From assembly GCA_022837245.1 (NCBI GenBank), contig JALHHX010000007.1:1-38428 (forward strand): a stretch of DNA of 38,428 bases. Direction: 5' to 3'. A model generated the notes under the pieces. The model made no database searches, was not told the origin of the DNA, and saw only the letters and a program-made list of their open reading frames with translations. The position numbers were made by a program, and so were the translations under genes. This document shows positions 26,615-34,800 of the stretch, piece by piece. The stretch's first letter is position 1; every line of letters begins with the position of its first letter. Source of the DNA: Lentisphaerota bacterium. Lineage in GTDB: Bacteria > Verrucomicrobiota > Kiritimatiellia > RFP12 > UBA3636.

Positions 26615-28063
26615 TTAGTCGTCCGAGGGGTCCATCGGCCCCTCGCCGAAAGAAGCCCGGTCGGAGAATTGCGTGAATTCGCTCTCGAAAGTCAAGTCCG
26701 CCACGCCGACAGGGCCGTTGCGGTTCTTGCCTACATCTATCTTCGCAAGCGTCTCGTCCTCAAGACCCTTGTCGGCGAACTTGTCGGCGTAGTACGACGG
26801 GCGCCATAGGAGCATGACGACGTCCGCATCCTGTTCAATCGCGCCCGAGTCGCGCAGGTCCGAGATGCGTGGCTTGCCGCTTTTGTCGCGGTTCTCGGGC
26901 GCACGGGAGAGCTGCGAGAGCACGAGCACCGGCACGTCCAATTCCTTTGCCATTGCTTTGATGTTGGAGGAGATGTGAGACGTCTCAAGCTGGCGCCCTT
27001 GGTCTGAGTACTCCCGGCTGTTGAGGAGCTGCAGGTAGTCTATCATTATAAGCTTGATGTCGTATTTCTTTTTCATGCGGCGCGCGCGGGCTCTGAGATC
27101 CATGACGTCGAGGCCTCCGGTGTCGTCCACGTAAATGGGTGCCTTCATCAATTCGCATGCGGCCCGCGAAAGCTTCGTGTTGGCCTCGGACTTGTTTACG
27201 TAGCCCGCCATCACGTTTTGCAGCGACACCCGGGCGCGAGAGCAGAGCATGCGCGTGATCAGCGCGTCAGTCGACATTTCGCAGGAAAAGATCCCTACCG
27301 GCATAGGCTCTCTGCGGTTCACCTTGCCACCGGCGTCGGTGCCGAGCGCCACGTTTTCGCAGATGTTCATCGCTAGCGAGGTCTTCCCCATGGAGGGGCG
27401 GGCGGCGAGTACGATCATTTCCGCATTGCGGAGACCGCTGAGTTTCTCGTCGAGGTTCTTGAAGCCTGTGGAGATGCCGCTGATGCCGTCCTTGCGCTGG
27501 AGCATCTTGTCGATTTTGCCGAACGTTGTCGTTATCGCGTCCTTCCACACCGGCACGGCTGTTTGCCGCTTCTCGCCGATGGCGAGGACTTCCTGCTCGG
27601 TTTCGCTGATTATCAGCTCCACGTTTCTGTCAGGCGCATAGCATTTTTCCTGCGCCTCGTCTGTGACGGCGATCAGGCGGCGCAGGAGATGTTTGTCATG
27701 CAGGATCGAAGCGTAGTATTCCGCATGCGCCACGGCGGGGGTCCCTGCCACGATGCGCTCCACGCCCACCGAGCCTCCGACGGCGTCAAGTTCGCCCGAA
27801 GTGCGCAGCGCGTCGCAGACCGTGAGCACGTCCACGGGGTTGCCTTCTCTGAAGAGCTTTTCGGCCACGGTGTAAATTGTGCGGTTCGCCGATACCCAGA
27901 AGCTCTCCGGGACAATCCCCGCCTCGCTGCACAGGTCCATGGTGCGGTGCGGGTCGAGCATGATTGCCCCAAGGACCGCCTGCTCTGCCTCCGCGCTGTA
28001 GGGCGGAATGCGAATGGCTGGCGTGTCCGGGGGAAATGATAGAGTCTGCTTGCGTTTAGCCAT
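26615..28063 (-). CDS. dnaB: Replicative DNA helicase DnaB
   Basis: Hexameric 5'-3' helicase of the replication fork. The 482 residues start with an N-terminal DnaB domain (about 20-125, PYSAEAEQAVLGAIMLD), followed by a linker and a RecA-type motor: Walker A AARPSMGKTSLA, Walker B LIMIDYLQLL, VLSQLSR, and DLRDSGAIEQDADVVMLLWR with the arginine-finger region. A short insertion, TDAGGKVNRREPM, sits just before the FSCEMS strand. GGAGG (28076-28080) precedes the start by 12 nt. It stands alone, and the bidirectional terminator at 26549-26593 is just past its stop. No intein interrupts the motifs. Confidence 0.95.
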   Translation of the reverse strand: MAKRKQTLSFPPDTPAIRIPPYSAEAEQAVLGAIMLDPHRTMDLCSEAGIVPESFWVSANRTIYTVAEKLFREGNPVDVLTVCDALRTSGELDAVGGSVGVERIVAGTPAVAHAEYYASILHDKHLLRRLIAVTDEAQEKCYAPDRNVELIISETEQEVLAIGEKRQTAVPVWKDAITTTFGKIDKMLQRKDGISGISTGFKNLDEKLSGLRNAEMIVLAARPSMGKTSLAMNICENVALGTDAGGKVNRREPMPVGIFSCEMSTDALITRMLCSRARVSLQNVMAGYVNKSEANTKLSRAACELMKAPIYVDDTGGLDVMDLRARARRMKKKYDIKLIMIDYLQLLNSREYSDQGRQLETSHISSNIKAMAKELDVPVLVLSQLSRAPENRDKSGKPRISDLRDSGAIEQDADVVMLLWRPSYYADKFADKGLEDETLAKIDVGKNRNGPVGVADLTFESEFTQFSDRASFGEGPMDPSDD

Positions 28064-28205
28064 TGATTCGAACTTCCTCCAAAAACATATTATCCAACGA
28101 GCGATAAAATAACATTTCCTCCTCTACACGGACAAGGTAATAGAACTTTCAGGTTATAGAATACTTATGAACAGGTTGCTGACATGTTTGGCTTCGTGGT
28201 TTGCT

Positions 28206-28234
28206 TTGCATTGCCAATATGCCTTTGGTAAACT
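28206..28234 (+). promoter_or_regulatory. Weak candidate promoter of the PFL-activase-like gene
   Basis: TTGCAT (28206-28211) and TAAACT (28229-28234) are 17 nt apart. A start point near 28241 would leave only about 8 nt before the ATG at 28249, a nearly leaderless mRNA. That would fit the absence of a Shine-Dalgarno. The match to consensus is modest. Confidence 0.25.
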
Positions 28235-28248
28235 TTGTGTCACAAACC

Positions 28249-28980
28249 ATGAGCAATATTTCAGGCAGGGTGCATTCATACGAGAGTTTCGGGACGCTGG
28301 ACGGCCCGGGGCTGCGCTTTGTCGTGTTTTTCCAGGGATGCCCGATGCGGTGCCGCTATTGCCACAACCCAGACACGTGGCCGGCGCATGGCGGAATGGA
28401 GGCAACGGTTGAGGAAATCGCCGACAAGATCGAGCGTTGCCGTTCGTACCTGCTGAAGGGTGGGGTGACTCTGTCCGGAGGCGAGCCTCTCATGCAACCC
28501 GAGTTCGCGCTCGCGCTGCTGCGCCGGATACGCGAGCTCAAGCTGCACTCCGCTCTAGACACTTCCGGATGCATGCCAATTGACGTATCCGCGCCAGTCA
28601 TTGACGCCGCGGATCTTATTCTGCTCGACATCAAGGCTCTTGATCCATACGAACACAAAGATATCACAGGGCGCGATAACACAAACCCGCTTGCAACGCT
28701 GGACTACTGCGAACGCACCTTAAAGACCGTCTGGATCCGTCATGTGGTTGTTCCTGGACTCACGCTCGATGCCAACAAACTGAAACATCTTTCAGAATTC
28801 CTCAAGCCGTACAAGTGCATAGCGCGCATCGCACTCTTGCCGTTTCACAAGCTCGGGGAGTACAAATGGAAGGAACTGGGGTTGGATTATACGCTCGCCG
28901 TCACCCCCGAGCCCACCGCTGCGGAAATAAAGGCAGCGGAGAAGGCAATGGATCTCGATAAAACTGAAAAGCCAATCTGA
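28249..28980 (+). CDS. pflA: Pyruvate formate-lyase activating enzyme-like radical SAM protein
   Basis: A radical SAM activase that would install the glycyl radical on a partner enzyme. The 243 residues align from the first residue with E. coli PflA (MSNISGRVHSYESFGTLDGPG against MSVIGRIHSFESCGTVDGPG, from memory). The 4Fe-4S motif is C31xxxC35xxC38 in CPMRCRYCHN, and SGGEPLMQPEF is the SAM-binding GGE region. WIRHVVVPGLT and LLPFHKLGEYKW are also PflA landmarks. TTG (28201) and ATG (28219) in frame upstream would add residues not seen in the family, so I chose 28249. No glycyl-radical enzyme gene is in the window, so the partner is unknown. The stop codon lies inside the terminator stem at 28966-29018. 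Confidence 0.85.
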   Translation: MSNISGRVHSYESFGTLDGPGLRFVVFFQGCPMRCRYCHNPDTWPAHGGMEATVEEIADKIERCRSYLLKGGVTLSGGEPLMQPEFALALLRRIRELKLHSALDTSGCMPIDVSAPVIDAADLILLDIKALDPYEHKDITGRDNTNPLATLDYCERTLKTVWIRHVVVPGLTLDANKLKHLSEFLKPYKCIARIALLPFHKLGEYKWKELGLDYTLAVTPEPTAAEIKAAEKAMDLDKTEKPI

Positions 28981-29018
28981 CCAAAGCTCCATAAGTCTCC
29001 GGTCAGAATTGGCTTTTC
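28966..29018. terminator. Hairpin terminator between convergent genes, overlapping a stop codon
   Basis: GAAAAGCCAATCTGACC (28966-28982) pairs with GGTCAGAATTGGCTTTTC (29001-29018) with a single bulged base and an 18-nt loop. The left arm contains the last codons and the TGA of the PFL-activase-like gene. The arms end in A-rich and T-rich stretches, giving a T-run on either strand. It probably ends this gene and the convergent GGGtGRT gene. Confidence 0.7.
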
Positions 29019-29031
29019 CGTTAGAAGTGCG

Positions 29032-30030
29032 TTACTTTGCCGATTCTTCGACAGCAACCGCCACCGCTACAGTGGCGCCAACCATCGGGTTGTTGCCCAT
29101 GCCGATGAGACCCATCATTTCAACGTGCGCCGGAACGGATGACGAACCCGCGAACTGAGCATCGGAGTGCATGCGGCCCATGGTGTCGGTCATGCCATAA
29201 GAGGCAGGGCCGGCGGCCATGTTGTCTGGGTGTAGCGTGCGACCTGTGCCACCGCCGGAAGCGACGGAGAAGTACTTCTTGCCTCTGTCGTTGCATTCCT
29301 TCTTGTAGGTGCCTGCGACTGGATGCTGGAAGCGTGTCGGGTTCGTGGAGTTGCCTGTGATGGAAACGTCCACGCCTTCCTGCCACATGATGGCAACGCC
29401 CTCGCGGACATCATCGGCGCCGTAGCACCGGACTTTGGCCTTGGGGCCTTTGGAGAAGGCCGTCTCCTTTACAATCGCCAGTTTGCCAGTGGCGAAGTCG
29501 AACTTCGTCTGGACGTACGTGAAGCCGTTGATGCGGCTGATGATGTACGCTGCGTCCTTGCCGAGGCCGTTGAGGCAGACCTTGAGCGGCTCCTTGCGAA
29601 CCCTGTTGGCCGAATTTGCAATTCCGATGGCGCCCTCCGCGGCGGCGAACGATTCGTGGCCTGCCAGGAAGCAGAAGCACTTTGTCTCTTCGCGCAGGAG
29701 CATGGCGGCGAGGTTGCCGTGGCCAGTGCCCACCTTGCGGTCGTCTGCTACAGAACCCGGGATGCAGAAGCTCTGCAGCCCTTCTCCGATAGCCTCGGCG
29801 GCGTCCGCTGCCTTTTTGCAGCCTTTCTTCAGGGCAATCGCTCCACCGACGGTGTAGGCCCAGGCGGCGTTCTCAAAGCATATGCCCTGGATGCCCTTGG
29901 TGATCTGGTATGGGTCGAAGCCCTTTGCCTTGCAAATTTCGCGGCACTCCTCAATCGAGTTGATGCCGTATTTCCCAAGCGTTGCGAGTATCTGCGGCTC
30001 GCGGCGGTCGTATGATTCAAAAAGTGGCAT
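29032..30030 (-). CDS. GGGtGRT protein
   Basis: A 332-residue soluble protein of the family named after its own glycine-rich motif, here SGGGTGRTLHPDNMAAGPAS near residues 253-272. The C-terminal half is highly regular (DTMGRMHSDAQFAGSSSVPA, then MGLIGMGNNPMVGATVAVAV). The family occurs in anaerobes and I know of no biochemical function for it. A cysteine-containing stretch lies at REICKAKGF, and FCFLAGHESFAAAEG is a second conserved-looking block. There is no signal peptide or membrane segment. GGAG lies about 10 nt before ATG. It follows the NifU-like gene with only 15 nt between them, a pairing I recognise from other anaerobes, which suggests work on Fe-S or metal chemistry. Confidence 0.85.
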   Translation of the reverse strand: MPLFESYDRREPQILATLGKYGINSIEECREICKAKGFDPYQITKGIQGICFENAAWAYTVGGAIALKKGCKKAADAAEAIGEGLQSFCIPGSVADDRKVGTGHGNLAAMLLREETKCFCFLAGHESFAAAEGAIGIANSANRVRKEPLKVCLNGLGKDAAYIISRINGFTYVQTKFDFATGKLAIVKETAFSKGPKAKVRCYGADDVREGVAIMWQEGVDVSITGNSTNPTRFQHPVAGTYKKECNDRGKKYFSVASGGGTGRTLHPDNMAAGPASYGMTDTMGRMHSDAQFAGSSSVPAHVEMMGLIGMGNNPMVGATVAVAVAVEESAK

Positions 30031-30045
30031 TGTGTGTTTCTCCTT

Positions 30046-30747
30046 TTATTCCGCGCGCGGGTCAATGCTCTTGACGGCGCCGTCTTCTTTTGTCGTGCGC
30101 CCATATTTGCCGGTCGCCTTGGCAAGGGCTTCGTTCGCGTCCATTCCCTTCTTGATGTTATCCATCATTGGTCCCAAGCGGACGAATTCGTAGCCGCAGA
30201 TTTCGTCGTTTGAATCCAGAAAAATGGTTTTCACGTATCCTTCGGCCATTTCAAGGTAGCGCGGCCCTTTCGCCTTTGTGGCGAACATCGTGCCGATCTG
30301 CGAGCGCAGCCCCTTGCCGAGGTCTTCGAGCCCGGCGCCGATCTGCAGGCCGCCTTCAGAGAATGCCGATTGCGAGCGGCCGTAAACGATCTGCAGGAAA
30401 AGCTCCCTCATCGCTGTGTTGATGGCGTCGCACACGAGGTCGGTGTTGAGCGCCTCAAGGATAGTCTTGCCCACGAGGATTTCCGAGGCCATGGCGGCCG
30501 AGTGCGTCATGCCGGAGCACCCGATCGTCTCTACCAGCGCTTCTTCAATCACACCGTCCTTGACGTTTAGCGTGAGCTTGCAGGCGCCCTGTTGCGGCGC
30601 GCACCAGCCGACACCGTGCGTCATGCCGGAGATGTCCTTCACTTCTTTTGCCTGCACCCATTTACCCTCTTCGGGTATCGGGGCTGGGCCGTGGTTGCAG
30701 CCTTTTGCCACAGGGCACATGTGCTCAACTTCATGAGAATAAATCAT
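30046..30747 (-). CDS. NifU-like iron-sulfur cluster assembly scaffold protein
   Basis: A 233-residue protein of the NifU_N/IscU-like type that accompanies GGGtGRT proteins. Cysteines sit in MCPVAKGCNHG, GWCAPQQGACKL and TIGCSGMTHSAAMASE; the last resembles the IscU scaffold segment around its second Cys. The third IscU Cys (in the LxCSxLA motif) is absent, the equivalent stretch reading MRELFLQIVYG. So this is not a standard IscU and may hold a cluster differently. The frame is open to 30834, but GGAAGGA about 7 nt before the ATG at 30747 and the family-like start MIYSHEVEHMCP decide the start. It is the first gene of a two-gene operon. Confidence 0.78.
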   Translation of the reverse strand: MIYSHEVEHMCPVAKGCNHGPAPIPEEGKWVQAKEVKDISGMTHGVGWCAPQQGACKLTLNVKDGVIEEALVETIGCSGMTHSAAMASEILVGKTILEALNTDLVCDAINTAMRELFLQIVYGRSQSAFSEGGLQIGAGLEDLGKGLRSQIGTMFATKAKGPRYLEMAEGYVKTIFLDSNDEICGYEFVRLGPMMDNIKKGMDANEALAKATGKYGRTTKEDGAVKSIDPRAE

Positions 30748-30805
30748 TATTATGTCCTTCCTAGTTCTGGTCCACGCCCCGGAGTGGGCGCGAATTAAAG
30801 AAAGC

Positions 30806-30834
30806 ACTCTACCAAAATCCGCGTCTTCGCGCAA
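30806..30834 (-). promoter_or_regulatory. Candidate promoter of the NifU-like/GGGtGRT operon
   Basis: On the minus strand TTGCGC (30829-30834) and TAGAGT (30806-30811) are 17 nt apart, about 60 nt upstream of the start at 30747. The -35 is the same hexamer as in the candidate promoter at 115-143. Confidence 0.35.
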
Positions 30835-30880
30835 TCACACTTTTTTGTGGATTTTCCCCATTTTCCCCTCGGCTTATTGC

Positions 30881-30936
30881 TTGAATGGCATAGAGTCATA
30901 ACCAGCGGTTGAATAGCATAGAGTCATAACCAGTGG
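30881..30936 (+). repeat. Two-unit 28-bp tandem repeat
   Basis: Units 30881-30908 and 30909-30936 differ at two positions and share the core GCATAGAGTCATAACCAG. The repeat stands about 70 bp left of the decayed IS5-family element and outside its predicted end. There is no spacer between units, so this is not a CRISPR array. Origin unknown; slippage or the edge of an older insertion are possible. Confidence 0.8.
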
Positions 30937-31008
30937 TCTGCCTTTGCCATGGTGTTATATGCCTGCGGCACACGGTGCGTACAAGCCCCTGAAAAAAACA
31001 TTTAGGAC

Positions 31009-31823
31009 TTATCCGTAAATAACCGACACTTTGTTGAGGACAATCATGGCCGCAGCCAGATACAGCAACCCGCAATATGATCCTGAATCGGTTCATCCAC
31101 GAATGGGAGGCCTCCACGACCCATCTTCGAGCTTTGAAGTCGGGATTGCGCTTGATTTCGGAGGCTTCCTCGCTTCGAGGACGGATATGCGGTACATATC
31201 CCCGGGCAGCCACGATATCGGCTTTACCCGTGTACCCCGCATCAAGACAGAGATTTTCGGTCACCGTGACACCACCAACTTGCAGCACGACCTTGGCGTC
31301 GAGGAGCCTGCCGATTTCCTTGCTGTCATGCACGTTGGCTCCGGTCACGACGATCGACAACGGGATGCCACGCGCGTCGACGAGGACGTGCCTCTTGGTT
31401 CCATTTTTTTCCCCTGTCCGTGGGGTTGGACCCAACGGATTCCTGCGCCAGCGGTGCTTCGACGTTCGTTCCGTCGGCGGATTGCCATTCCCAGGCGATG
31501 CCAGCGAGTTCGTCGTATTCGGCAAGGCCCTTGCGCCAGATCTTCTCAAACAGTCCGGACCGAGCCCACTGCTGGAAGCGCGCGTGCAACGCCGAACTGC
31601 CCAGCCCTCCGAACTTTTCGCGGGGAAAAGCATTCCAGATGATCCCGGTGCGAAGCACGTAGACAATCCCCGAGAAGAAAAGCCGGTCGCTATAGGTCGG
31701 CTTCTTCCCTCCGCCGGGCTTTCGCTTGTACGGACGGGATGGATCTCTGCGCGTCTTCGGCAACAGTGCTTCGACCAGAGCCCAGAATTCATCGGATATC
31801 TCCCAGGTGTGTGTTCTTGCCAT
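31009..31823 (-). pseudogene. IS5-family transposase, broken in two places
   Basis: The first segment (31823 leftward) has the IS5 N-terminal domain and TNVEAP with the first catalytic Asp just before. An A7 run on the coding strand (31404-31410) shifts the frame. The next segment continues NGTKRHVLVDARGIPLSIVV, LDAGYTGK (second Asp) and RRWVVEASHSWMNRFR (Glu). With six A's the two frames would join as DRGKNGTKRH, the usual family sequence, so this shift could be recoding or slippage. After NRFRIIL the family C-terminus (LLYLAAAMIVL...VIYG, stop at 31009-31011) lies in a third frame. The usual dozen or so residues in between are missing, indicating a deletion not divisible by 3. Read in the second frame, the protein would run out of the IS to 30896. 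AGGAGG precedes the start. Confidence 0.78.
31404..31410 (-). other. A7 homopolymer at the transposase frame change
   Basis: Seven A residues on the minus strand in the context GGGGAAAAAAATGG. The upstream frame reads GGA AAA AAA TGG and the downstream frame reads GAA AAA AAT GGA, a +1 (or -2) relation. Many small IS5-family elements carry a recoding site at this GKNGxKR position. Polymerase slippage to A6 would restore one frame. Confidence 0.55.
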
Positions 31824-31899
31824 TTGTATGTCCTCCTGATGTGGTTGGCAGATATCCTATCAGGAGGTGCGCGAAAACGAAAGCCTCTTCGAATGTAGT

Positions 31900-34800
31900 C
31901 TACTTGATTATTATCAGCGTCGCTCCCGGCGGCTCCCATTCGTATGCACCAATGTCAACGGAACCGGCCATGACGCGGCGCAAGCCTGCTAGATCGTTTG
32001 CACCCGCCATCCACGGCTGGTTGACGCCAGCGTTGACGCAGGGAGAGTCGGTCGCCAGACGGTAGTCGTCGTTCGCCGCATCTACGAATAACGGATCGGC
32101 GCTGATGTTGCCGTTGATGTCCACGAGCAGGCCGTCGCCCGTGCAGTTGTTCACGAATACTGCCGGCACGGTGCCCGCGATGTTCGTGACGGTGTTGCCA
32201 TAAACTATGCTGTTTCGGATTGCGCATTTCGAAGCCGCGCCCGAATCAATCTGGATGCCCATGGCGTTGTTGGTCACAACTGTCAGGTTCTCAATCACGG
32301 ACAAGCCGCCCGCCACGCGGACGCCCCCGCCGATATTGTCGGTTATCAGCAGATTTCGCAACTGGGAATTACCGCTTCCAAGCCAGACACCGCCGCCTTC
32401 GTACAGAGAATAGCTGGTACCTCCGCTTTTACGAGCTATATTTCCGCTGAAGACCGAATCGCTCATACGCAGTGTCACCCCACTGCAGGTTTCCAACCCG
32501 CCAGCCCGGCCATCGACATGACCCGCAGTGTTCGCCGCCACGTTGTCGATAAATTGAACTTTGTCCACCAACAACGACGCACCAAAAGCATAAAGTCCGC
32601 CTCCGCCTAATGTTACATTGTAATCGGGGACATTGGCCCTGTTGTTGCGGATTACAGTGTCCTGAATCGACAAGGTGGAGCTATCTACGATCACGGCGCC
32701 GCCGCCAGTGCCGGCAGTCCCGCCCCGCAACGTCACACCTGAGATCCGGTTGTCGCCGAATGGAGCGTCAAGCGCTTCTATTACGCGCTTGCTCGATCCG
32801 GTGGCGTCGATCACTGTCTCGGATGCGTTCGTGCCCAGGATCTGGACCGCCCTTCCTGTGAAGACGAACGGGAAGGTTTCAGTCGTCTTGTCGTAAGTTC
32901 CCGCTGCCACATGCACTTGCGTGCGCGCCCCCCCTTGCGCAAAGGCCGCCGTGATCGAACCCAGCGGGCTCGCGGGAGATGATCCGTCTCCCGTCCCTCC
33001 TGGGGCGACGTGCAGGACGGAATCCCACACAACACCTTCGGGGAAATGGTAGCCGCGGCTGACCGTTCCGCTGTCGACAACGCCACTCGCCAGCACTGTT
33101 GTTCCATCCAGCTTCGCTTCGGTGACGGTGCCAGTGCCGGAGTTGAGCGCGAGGCTGTCCGCCTCGAGGTAGAATGTCGGGAAAGCGACCCCAGGATCCC
33201 CTGTTAGGTTGCCGTCGACGCCTGCACCCGTGCCATCTCCGATTATGTTGTAATGGAGTGTCGGCATCGAGCCGTACAAATCGTCGCCGTTGCCAAATAT
33301 GAGCGAGTTGCGGATCGTCGTGTTTGCCGCCGCGCCCGAGGCAACGGAGATGCCGTTCGGATCGCAACCGCTGACCGTGACGTTGTCAAGCGTCGCCCCG
33401 CCGGCGTCGACGCGGATCCCGCCCCCGTCGCAGTTGGCCACGAGCAGGTTGCGGGCGTTGAAGGAGGCGCCCGAGCCGCCTAGGAAGATGCCTCCTACGG
33501 AGTCGTAGGTGTTATTAGGTGCTCCCCCGGAACCACGCGCGGTGAAATTGCCACGGCAGAGCACGTCCCGGAGCGTCCAGGCACCACCGCTCAGGTACAG
33601 TGCGCCACCACGACACTCGACCATATGACCCGTAGTCGTCGCGGCAAAGTTTCCGACGAATACACAGTTCGTTACAACGCCAGAACTACCGACCGCAGCG
33701 AGTCCTCCGCCATAGCCAACTGTGCCGACCGCTTTGTTGCGTGTAAATCGGCAGTTATTCACTGCCAAACCGCTGACAGCCGTGGCGTATACGGCGCCTC
33801 CGTATGTGGAATAAGTGCTGGTAGGAGAACCATTGCTGAAGGTCAAGTTCTCGAGTGTGGCACCATTGACGGAATCGATATCAAGCACTCGGACAGCCGC
33901 GCCCGAAGCTGGCTGCAGAATCGTCGGCCACTTATAAGGGTCATTCGCGCCTGGCGCGTCGCCGGACGCGGCGTATCCACCGACAAGCGAGATGCCGTCG
34001 CGCGGCGGCCATATCAACGCGGCTGACAGCGAGAATGTCTGTCCTCCCGCAAAATGGATCGTGCCGTTGGCGGCGACAATATCGAGCGCAGCCTGCGGAG
34101 AGGTCAGCGCGGTCGCCCATGAAAGTCCGTCCCCGTTGCTGCCGGTCTGGGACACGTAGACGTTTGAGAGCAGCGCCTGGTTGGCGATCGTCATCGTCGC
34201 GCTGGTTGAAGCGCCCAGGATCGCTGTTGCGGCGGTAAGCGTCAGCTCCAGCGTGGTGTCGGCCATCACAGCATGGTTCTTCAACGGCGTCACAATAATG
34301 TTGGCGGCATCCGCGCCAGCAGGGATCGTCACGGTGCCGCTGAGCGCCACGAAGTCCACGCCGGAGACCGCCGTGCCGCCGGTCTGCGTGTAGGTTACGA
34401 CAAGCGCCTCGTTCGTCGCCGTGCCGGGACGGGTCACGGTGAAGGTGCCCGGCGAGAGCGTTGCCTCATCCGCATTATCTGAAACGGAAATCCCAATATC
34501 CCCTGTTATAAAATTTTTCACCCGCGTCCATGCCACACCCGTGTCGTTTGAAGCGGAGAAAGTGTAGTAATATGTGGAATCAGCAGCCAGACTCGTGGCC
34601 TGCACGCTGAACGCGCCTTCGGGCTGCGGCGCCGCGAGCGTAATGGAATTCGCCCAGTTGCTGGCATTTGTGCTCCAGTCTGTTGTACCCCAATAGGCGG
34701 TCACGGCAGTGGCTGTGTCACCAGTAGAAACGAGATTGCCGTTAAGCCATGCGCTGGAGGCCGTGATATTCGTTGCCCCGTCCATGGCGATCCCCGCAAG

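Larger units (their letters stand above)
31005..31857 (-). mobile_element. IS5-family insertion sequence (IS427/IS1031-like), decayed, 853 bp
   Basis: The predicted ends are GGACTTATCCG on the left and, read inward from the right, GGATATCTGCC. They are imperfect terminal repeats flanked on both sides by TA (31003-31004 and 31858-31859), consistent with a 2-bp TA target duplication. The length of about 850 bp and the single transposase region fit the small IS5-family elements. The boundaries are my inference from the repeats and the TA dinucleotides; the transposase region inside is firm. The transposase carries a deletion, so the copy is probably unable to move itself. Confidence 0.65.

Noticed and set aside
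30881..30936. CRISPR array suggested by two 28-bp repeats
   Set aside because: The units abut without a spacer and no cas gene is present.
31404..31410. Standard -1 frameshift heptamer (A AAA AAA) in the IS5 transposase
   Set aside because: The heptamer is in phase for -1 slippage, but the transposase continues in the +1 (equivalently -2) frame, so a simple -1 event does not restore it.
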